From assembly GCA_013115125.1 (NCBI GenBank), contig JABANN010000164.1:1-58671 (forward strand): a stretch of 58,671 nucleotides of DNA, read 5' to 3'. The position numbers were made by a program, and so were the translations under genes. Shown piece by piece: positions 51,889 to 58,671 of the stretch (positions are counted from its first letter, which is position 1; every line of letters starts with the position of its first letter). The notes beneath the pieces are model-generated. The model was not told the origin of the DNA and did not search any database. It saw only the letters and a program-made list of their open reading frames with translations. Origin of the DNA: Perkinsus olseni (taxonomy: Eukaryota > Perkinsozoa > Perkinsida).

Positions 51889-52937
51889 ATGCGGCTCAGG
51901 AATATGCCAACCATATCACCGGCTGCTCAACCCCATACGAGTCTGAGAGCCATCACACATGAGGACGAAGAGGGCAAGGGGCGGTAGGTTGTACTGTATT
52001 CTTACTGGAGCGGTTTACCCACTGCGCCCTTCCCCGAGTAGGTTCCATATTATCGATGCAGCTGGGCTGTCGATAGGGAGACTATCACAGTTCATAGTTC
52101 GTCTGCTTACAGTAACCAACGCCTGCTTGGAACCGGGCCTGAGGGCGTCATGGTTCCTCAGGGGAAGTACCGAGTGGACTATCGCTGCATGGATAATAAC
52201 CGGTCGGACAGCGTCATAGTTGTAAATGCAATACATGCTCGATTTGTTGGTCACACTTGGGACACCAAGATCTACCGGAGTTGGCGAACACGGAAGCGTG
52301 AGCTCTGCCTTCCCCGGCCATAGCACAATGCCTTGCATGCAGACGACCCTCTGGGGGCGAAGATCGTCACGGCCAAGCACTTGATGTTCCACAACCCTGC
52401 CCTGCCAGTGAGTGATAGGACTGATAGGAATCTATTTCATTCTCGTTTCTTCAGCTGAACTTGTGCATCAGAAGGATGCTACCAAGTACACTGGTGAGGA
52501 CCGTTATGACCCGAAGGCTTTATATTTATCCGGGTGCTATTCATCCTCACTGGGGCATACCACAAGTATTTGTCCGTCGCATCCGGCCCTGAGAGTTTAC
52601 CGCTGCAGGTTGTGGTTCCCCGGCCTACCCCTCCACCAGTTTCTGACCCCGTGTTCACTGTCACGAGGCCGTTGAATGACGTGAGTATCCGGCAGCATAG
52701 TCCATGGACTCGTTGGGACGGTTGCCGAGCTTGCTTCCTTCCTCAGACGTCAGCAACCGTGCGAGAACGCAGAACCGCAGGCACCCGAATGAGTAAGTCC
52801 ATTTCGAATGGAGAATAAACCATTTGTGGTTATCGCTGTACACAGGGCTCTTGCAAACAGCGCAGTCTAATCTTCGGAGGCAAGAGGCCACGTCCAAGCG
52901 CAAGGCAGATTTGAAGGCAGCGGCTGCACAAGCATAG
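51889..52937 (+). CDS. MRPL13: Mitochondrial large-subunit ribosomal protein uL13m
   Basis: uL13m is a core protein of the mitoribosome large subunit. Eight exons join in frame (51889-51983, 52042-52111, 52162-52279, 52343-52407, 52455-52565, 52609-52680, 52747-52792, 52861-52937), giving 217 residues. The start, [20 protein letters not shown], is basic and Ser/Thr-rich and fits a mitochondrial presequence. The core reads [55 protein letters not shown] and [20 protein letters not shown] then YIYPGA, matching the family's GRLA, GDxVxVxNxxxxxxxGxKxxxKxY and GMLPxNxLRRxMMxRL blocks. A Pro-rich and basic tail extends it beyond human MRPL13 (178 residues). Introns are about 45-70 bp. Confidence 0.88.
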
Positions 52938-52993
52938 CGACTATAGCATGTCTCCTGTGGACGTTTCAGCCTTAATCTTCGGGTGATGTTGCG

Positions 52994-53278
52994 TTAAAAG
53001 AGTTGGTGCGAGAACGGAACTGCCCATGGAAAGCGATATGGTAGACCAATCCCTGAGGGTGTGAGCTTGCCCTCGTAAGTTAGATTCCAGCCGTTGAACG
53101 TTTCCCAATATTTAAACAAACACAACCATTGTTGTTGAGGATAGAAAGGAACAGTTAGACAGACGACGGTTTGGAGGGTAGGACCCTTCACAAAGGAATG
53201 GTAAACCTGGAACCCGGGCGTGGCGGAAAGGTGAAGTTGGAGTCTTTGATGGAGAGTCTCGATAGAGGCTAGGGTCAA
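52994..53278 (-). CDS. Unrecognised exon-like frame rich in aromatic residues
   Basis: A minus-strand open frame of about 94 codons reads SIETLHQRLQLHLSATPGFQ, VVCLTVPFYPQQQWLCLFKY and FPWAVPFSHQLF before its stop. It has no ATG near its start, but ends upstream at a plausible acceptor, so it may be a last exon. No family recognised; no partner exon found. Confidence 0.3.
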   Translation of the reverse strand: MTLASIETLHQRLQLHLSATPGFQVYHSFVKGPTLQTVVCLTVPFYPQQQWLCLFKYWETFNGWNLTYEGKLTPSGIGLPYRFPWAVPFSHQLF

Positions 53279-53400
53279 CTACAGCGGAAGTGATTCGGTC
53301 GGGCGAGCGAGAATGGTCTCACAGTGAGTGTTACGGGAGTTTAGAGGTCTCACACCAACAGGTTCATGGTGAGAGACAAGACATTTTTTTTTCTAGTGGG

Positions 53401-53530
53401 CTGGGTGACGGGACGGACCCGTGTGAAGTTCACACACTGTGAACCGGGTACCAGTTAGACGGGTTCCTGTCCCGTGACCGAGGCCTTAGGTGGGGACCTA
53501 AGTGCCTCAGGTCCTCTCCACACCACCCAG
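53401..53530. ncRNA. Candidate structured RNA locus (three-way junction)
   Basis: An outer stem CTGGGTG/CACCCAG (53401-53407 with 53524-53530) encloses two long arms. Arm 1 pairs GTGACGGGACGGACCCGT (53405-53422) with ACGGGTTCCTGTCCCGTGAC (53459-53478) and its loop holds further inverted repeats (GTTCACA/TGTGAAC). Arm 2 pairs GAGGCCTTAGGT with ACCTAAGTGCCTC (about 53480-53508). Small bulges suggest an RNA fold more than a simple DNA palindrome. It matches no RNA class I know. Strand and transcription are unknown; a mobile-element end is the alternative. Confidence 0.4.
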
Positions 53531-54178
53531 TCGACTAAGTTTGGTAATATATAGAAAGGGGTTACACGTGAGGATCACTGGAGCCATAGTTGACGACACT
53601 CTCATCAGCCGTGCTGGGATCAAGACGGCTTGGACAGCGCAATCTTTTGCTGCAAAGTCTCAGCCCCTCTAGGAGGGCCGGGATGGGTAAAATTTAGTGG
53701 TTTGTCGTTAACTATTGATCGTGCTTTGCACTCCTTCCTGGTCTGGGACAACTTTGTGTCTAGTCTGGACAGCCGATTCCATTGCCCATCTCCGCGGGAT
53801 TTTGTTCTTCGCTAAACATCTAACTTTTGCTAGCAAGCTAACTGCGAACACTCATGGGGATTCCCTCGGATCCTGGGCCAGGATTCCTGGCGATTGCCAA
53901 TCGCACACCGTGAGAAGTGTGTTCGAACGAGGAGTATCGATATCGATTGTAACCTATCCAACTGCGGCTCTTGTGATGAGAAGAGAACAGAGTGGAGAGC
54001 AGGTTGTACATGCGCACACTGCCACGCGAATAGTCGGCTCCACACAAAACAGTATCGCGCTGAAACCGTGCTCGAATGGAGATTGATGAATCGCTAACTG
54101 ACAGTAGACACCGGCGATCCGAGAAACTAAGCATATTATCACTATCGGATGCATGACACATTAGTGCAACTTCGAGCC
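53531..54178. other. Interval left of the TRIM-like element
   Basis: Short frames on both strands only. A small hairpin (CCGT/ACGG) occurs near 53609-53628. No gene or repeat is supported. Confidence 0.4.
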
Positions 54179-54373
54179 TGGAAGATGCTGGTGCATCATT
54201 ATCGCTGTCCCAATCCCCCGTAGCACACAATGTGTCTCTCCCGGGTGAAGGAAGCCTATGGCTAAGCTTAAGCTGCGAAGAAAGTCTACATTGATCAACT
54301 TAAACGAGGCTTTCTAAGGCATTCCCTTGCTATTATCCAGTGTGGTGTTGACTCAATTGGCAAATCACTAGCA
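54179..54373. repeat. Left terminal repeat of the TRIM-like element
   Basis: 195 bp, TG to CA, identical by eye to the right copy. Confidence 0.85.
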
Positions 54374-54711
54374 TGGTGCACCGTCCGGGAAAGACGAACG
54401 AATAGTGAGTTGTCCAGTTGAGTAGCACGATACACCGATGGATTAGTGGGAGGGCTGTCTGAACTGAGGTGATCTCAGTGAGAGCCGCGGATGCCCGTGA
54501 GAGGGTATGTGGTGACGATAGAACTTACTTTATCTCGTGACGAGTAGAGGAAGCGCTATTCCGATTTAGTTCGGGGCAACTCTCGTGACGAGGTTGCACC
54601 GTATGTGTGGCACGGCTGGTAAGGTTGGAAACTAGAGTGTTCTCTCCGAGGCGGACAAGTAAACCTCTGTACATTTGTGTACTACGGACGATTTCTCCAG
54701 CTGGGGCGGCA

Positions 54712-54906
54712 TGGAAGATGCTGGTGCATCATTATCGCTGTCCCAATCCCCCGTAGCACACAATGTGTCTCTCCCGGGTGAAGGAAGCCTATGGCTAAGC
54801 TTAAGCTGCGAAGAAAGTCTACATTGATCAACTTAAACGAGGCTTTCTAAGGCATTCCCTTGCTATTATCCAGTGTGGTGTTGACTCAATTGGCAAATCA
54901 CTAGCA
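54712..54906. repeat. Right terminal repeat of the TRIM-like element
   Basis: 195 bp, identical by eye to the left copy and followed by the AGCC target duplication. Confidence 0.85.
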
Positions 54907-54910
54907 AGCC

Positions 54911-56054
54911 GCTTCAGTGAGTCCAACTGGGATAAGGATGATAATGGGAACGCGCTCTTGCGTGATTGCCGAATCGATGCAAAGTACCCACAACAGCGGA
55001 GTGTCCATAATAGGCCGAGTGGAGTCGAAAGTCTTGACTCAAAACACACCCAACGGTTCTATAGCAGACGTACAGCTAGCAAAGTGTCGTGTCGGCTGTC
55101 GCTCGCCACGCAGTGCATTGTGATATTGTCTACTGCTAGGCTTAAGTGATCTATCATTCAGCTGTGGGTGATTCATCGAGAGTTGGTAATTGATTGAGAT
55201 TAACCTCTCCTATATCTGGGTATTGTGTTCCCTGGATTACACAAAGGCGCACGAAGTTAAGGGCTTATGGTACGCAGCAGCAATGAAAGTAGTTGTCACT
55301 ATAGTGCAGATTGTACCCTGCAGTCTGCGCGCATACGTTGCGCTCGATACTACACCTTTTCCCGAGCAAGTAAAATGTTTTTTCGTTTGATTTAAAATCG
55401 ATTTTGATCCAAATTCGCTAGCTAAATCATTCTGCTACTACGACCCCCTTCCTGCAACTCGAACACATACTCTAAGCTCATGAAACACGGTAGAACACTA
55501 ATGCTCGTGAATCACGAGTCGTGATTCTTGCCAACGGTAACCATACTTCCAATGATTCGATCCGGCGGAAGTTCCTCCGAGAACGCTGCCACGCGTGACA
55601 TCATGTCACTGGCGTGATGTCATCATGCGCGCGACTAATTCGGCGACTACTGTAGAGCATTCAAAATTACATGGAAAGTGAGATTTAATATGCGTGACAC
55701 AAGTATTTTAAACTTGCTGAAGTATTTAAAGTGGATAAAAACTTTTTTAAAATGAAATCCGATTTTCCGTGCCCTTTTAAATAGAATGACACGGGTTAAA
55801 TCATATTTGCTCATAATATTAATTTGGGTGACAAAACGAATTTGGTTTGACAATTTTTTAATTCCAATGACACTCGCTAAATTGCTATCAAAATGGTTCA
55901 AACCGAGCGAAAAAACATTTTATTTCCTCGGGACAAGGTGTAGAGAATACTCTATACTATAGGGCCTATAGAGTTAGCGAAAGAGGCCCAGGCAGCTGCA
56001 CGCAGCTACTGTAGCTGAGCTACATATTGTGCCGCACGACTTGTGCGTTCGGCC
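54911..56054. other. Non-coding stretch with an AT-rich block
   Basis: From about 55380, and most strongly at 55660-55920, the sequence is much richer in A/T than the rest of the window, with T- and A-runs and repeated TATTTAAA-like words. Near 55590-55625 an imperfect palindrome around TGACATCATGTCA carries CRE-like TGACATCA cores. An 84-codon minus frame at 55647-55901 is Lys/Phe/Ile-rich, as AT-rich DNA would give by chance. No gene is supported. Confidence 0.5.
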
Positions 56055-57641
56055 TGTACTATAGTGACAACATAGTGACGACTATAGTGCTAGCTATGTT
56101 ACAGCTACAGCCTGGTTCAGTACCACTCAGCTCATAGTTTACTGCTACTACGTACCGTTAGTATCAGATAACCATCTGATCTTATTCTGCGCCTTGCACT
56201 CGCGTCCATGAGTATACGTGCTGTCCTAAGCTTAGCGTAGTAAGCTGTAGTGCACATTATCATTAAGCTTCTCTCCAGTCCAATCTTACCTCTCTTTGAG
56301 CCCCGTCTCAAATAGCCGCACTGTACTGAGTCATAGTGCAGTAGTTGTAGCAGCTCCTTGTTCCCGAGAAGTCCTTGTTCTCGAGGACCACTTCCGAACT
56401 TGGACTTTCACCCTGGTGCCTTATCGTCTTTATGGAGGTCGAGCCCAAACTCTGATTGTGCAACGAACTCTCCCTCATCAACATGTTCTGTTCGGAGTCA
56501 AGTTGCTACAACTCGTCAAGGCGAGAAATTTTCTACACCTTCGGTTGCTTCTCGTTCCATCATGGTGCTTCTCCTGGTCATCTTCATACAGCTCCGGCTA
56601 CAGCGGCGTACAAGTCGACAATGGTAAACCGCCTAGACGCTCCCCACCAAGTCCACAATGGCGTAACCCCTAGACATTTAGCCTTCGCCCACCGGAACTA
56701 CTACTCTCTACCCCCTGTCGCCCAGTATCAGCTGACGATAACTCTTATCCTGCCTCAAGTTCTTCAGAAGCCCGCATGCACTGGCTCTTCAATCGGTTGC
56801 GGTCATCCCCTTCCATGAGCTCATCCTCAGCATCGCGTTCTAAATCATCTCAGAACTATGGCCTACCCCGCCTACGGAACATTTGTAGCTTTTATGAAGG
56901 TAATTACAGCTTCGCCGCCTTCCAAGCCCCCCTAGAGTATAGCGCTGGCATGACCTCGCTCCTCTGCCTGGTTCATCCGGCAGACTCTGCCGGGCAGAGT
57001 CATCGTTTATCATATTCGTAAACTTCCATCTGGAATACTTCCACTACAAGGAACAGTTACTACTCCAACTACTACTAGTAGTTTACTAATGTAGTTCTCC
57101 GTGTACTCCATCTCATGTCCCCCCCACAAGGACCACCTCCGACTACAACTATGAGTCTATGTCCGTCCACTCCCTCTCAGCTACCTCGTACTACGACGGA
57201 TGTGATCCATGTGCTGCCTACTGTACAGCCCCTTCTACAAGAACAACTTATTGTACCATCAAGTCCATCCGAGGATCAATCCGCTCCCTCTATCTCTACC
57301 TCGTCTTCGTGTTCGTCTGCTGCAACTACCGGTAGATCTGATCGGTCTGCCCAACCTTGGCATTCTCTTCAAGCCTCCTCTTGGGAGACAGCCCCAAGTG
57401 GTCCAGTCCGACGTTCACCACGAGTCCCTGTGAGATTCGATCCCACCGGCTCTGCTAATGTCTCTAGTTTCGACGATCAGCTCTATCCTATCCGATAACG
57501 CTTCGGAGGGAGAGAGAAACCTGCACTATAGTGACAACATAGTGACGACTATAGTGCTAGCTATGTTACAGCTACAGCCTGGTTCAGTACCACTCAGCTC
57601 ATAGTTTACTGCTACTACGTACCGTTAGTATCAGATAACCA
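56055..57641 (+). mobile_element. LTR-bounded element, internally reduced (fossil)
   Basis: Direct repeats of 120 bp (56055-56174 and 57522-57641), TG to CA, differ by eye at one position. A long purine tract (57505-57519) stands directly before the right repeat, as at a retrotransposon's 3' end, and sets the orientation. The internal 1.35 kb codes only Ser/Pro/Thr-rich frames; the last (to 57498) carries RRSPRVPVRFDPTG, like the linker of LTR polyproteins. No polymerase, protease or integrase core is recognisable, so it is broken or a large deletion derivative. Family (copia or gypsy) is not assignable. The near-identical ends suggest it is young. No target duplication was found. Confidence 0.65.
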
Positions 57642-57881
57642 GTATCAGACTACTGTGACATCAAGAACCACTCAGACTTGTCTACATCGACTTCCCCTTT
57701 CCTTCGGTCCTGCTAAGGCCACCCCGAGACTTCACAGCGCATATGATGGCCCTCCGCAGCGCGCTATGTGCAAGCGTACATCCTGGGGTGCATAGACAGC
57801 GATTGTCTACCTTTTGCGTGCGCGCAGCGGGAACGGTGCGCATGCGTGCAAAGCGCACACTACGCTTAGTATGGTTGTCCA

Positions 57882-57945
57882 TGAAAATGGTGAATCCTGA
57901 AAATGGTGAATCGGAAAAAATTACCCGCGAACCCTGATAATGGTG
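57882..57945. repeat. Short tandem repeat around GAAAATGGTGAATC
   Basis: A 16-bp unit, TGAAAATGGTGAATCC, occurs twice and a diverged third (TGATAATGGTGAAGAC) follows after a short A-rich spacer. Confidence 0.7.
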
Positions 57946-58004
57946 AAGACACAAGCGCGCGCCTACGAAATTATTGACACGGCCCCACTGCAGCGGTACG
58001 GTTA

Positions 58005-58084
58005 ATATTATCGGAACGTTGGTCAAGTGGTTGAGGTTCTCGATTGTGAATCGAAGGACTCAGGTTCAAATCCTAGATGATATA
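58005..58084 (+). other. tRNA-like sequence with His (GTG) anticodon-like loop
   Basis: TTGGTCAAGTGG fits an A box and GGTTCAAATCC a B box (58063-58073). A loop TTGTGAA is closed by TCGA/TCGA, placing GTG at 58046-58048. ATATTAT and ATGATAT can pair as an acceptor stem, but the D-arm region is about five bases too long and the T stem has a mismatch. It is probably a tRNA pseudogene, tRNA-derived repeat or organellar-type insertion, not a standard nuclear tRNA-His. Confidence 0.45.
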
Positions 58085-58671
58085 CGTAATTAGTCGCTTT
58101 AATTTGAAGTGGTTTTGTCAGTCCTATACGAAGGTGTCGAATGCAGTGACGCGATGGAGAAGTTAGCCTTCCCGAGTTAGCTGGTTCAGCAATCGCTCCT
58201 GCGTAAGTGTTGTATTTGTTCCTCATTATCGCTGTAGCACTACAGTACTTCTTCCTCTCCCGCGGTACTATAAACTCGAACACTTTGAACACATATGAAA
58301 ATCTCCTGTCGGTACTAGTGTAGTTTTTCGACGCTTTTCTCATTCCAAATCTACGTTCAGCTTCCATTTTCGTATATGCATAACTGTCACCTGATAATGG
58401 AATGTCACGCATGACAGCTTCATACTGGTATACGAGCCTGAACACGACAAAAGCGAAGAAAGCATTGAGGTTTGATTATCAGCCGAATGATGTTATGTAG
58501 CAGTGTTACAGATAGTGCTACCGCTCCAGTCTGGAACTTCCAGATCCATCATAGATGGATGTTATATACCGAATATGAGATGGAAGATGATCGCGGCATG
58601 GGATGAAGGCCTTAACTGCGGACAGAAACGGATCGGGAATGCACTCCCTTATAACGCAACACTGGTACAGA
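58085..58671. other. Right edge, unassigned
   Basis: A minus-strand frame from 58445 reads MFRLVYQYEAVMRDIPLSGD and RRFSYVFKVFEFIVPRERKK and runs into the tRNA-like sequence. It could be an exon of a gene beyond or a chance frame. Nothing else is supported. Confidence 0.3.

Larger units (their letters stand above)
54179..54906. mobile_element. TRIM-like non-autonomous LTR element
   Basis: Two identical direct repeats of 195 bp (54179-54373 and 54712-54906) begin TG and end CA. They enclose 338 bp with no coding capacity. The internal part opens with TGGTGCACCGTCCGGG, a primer-binding-site-like sequence beginning TGG, directly after the left repeat, and a G-rich stretch precedes the right repeat. 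A 4-bp AGCC flanks both ends (54175-54178, 54907-54910), as a target duplication. It looks whole for a TRIM, a miniature element that depends on others, and the identical ends mean a recent insertion. The orientation is inferred from the primer site. Confidence 0.8.

Noticed and set aside
53590-53650. Possible hammerhead ribozyme (CTGATGAG on the minus strand)
   Set aside because: The GAAA of the core and the matching stems are absent.
54179-54906. CRISPR-like or simple tandem duplication explanation for the 195-bp repeats
   Set aside because: TG/CA ends, a primer-site-like sequence and the flanking AGCC fit an LTR-type insertion better.

Overview
The window reads as nuclear DNA of an intron-dense unicellular eukaryote. 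Genes lie on both strands and are cut by many short GT-AG introns, mostly about 45-100 bp. It carries a eukaryotic-type tRNA-Ile(AAU), eukaryotic uL14, LSm3, CTR9, an ABCF2-type ATPase and an IFT54-like ciliary protein, so the organism is flagellated. Gene density, short introns, balanced base composition and small lineage-specific secreted families suggest an alveolate of the Perkinsus kind. That placement is inference; nothing here proves it.

Layout. 1-3.2 kb: no recognisable gene, long C/G homopolymers. 3.2-9.6 kb (-): CTR9 of the PAF1 complex. 10.3-15.6 kb (+): a HELQ/POLQ-type helicase, head-to-head with CTR9, whose introns carry tRNA-like modules. 15.9-17.8 kb (-): a GT61-like glycosyltransferase. 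18.0 kb: tRNA-Ile. 18.2-23.3 kb (-): one or more membrane-protein genes, one possibly SEL1-like. 23.3-25.4 kb (-): ABCF2. 25.8-26.5 kb (+): uL14. 27.2-36.5 kb (-): three copies of an unrecognised repeat-domain family (A, B broken, C) with an IFT54-like gene between A and B and an inverted-repeat element beside B. 37.3-39.2 kb (-): ZNF207/BuGZ-like. 39.4-40.4 kb (-): phosphopantothenoylcysteine decarboxylase. 40.7-41.7 kb (-): PITH-domain protein. 42.0-46.0 kb (+): a complete P5B-type ATPase. 46.4-52.9 kb (+): LSm3, a small basic protein, an NHL-repeat protein, a long coiled-coil protein and mitochondrial uL13. 53-58.7 kb: gene-poor, with a strongly folded candidate RNA, a TRIM-like LTR element, an AT-rich block, a second LTR-bounded element and a tRNA-like sequence.

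Most recognised genes are housekeeping: transcription elongation, splicing or decay, cytosolic and mitochondrial ribosomes, CoA synthesis and ion or polyamine transport. They do not form one pathway. The least ordinary content is the repeat-domain family, the tRNA-like modules inside helicase introns, the folded 53.4 kb locus and a sharp base-composition switch inside the ATPase exon. Exon edges were set by eye from splice sites and protein similarity; those given as exact keep the reading frame.
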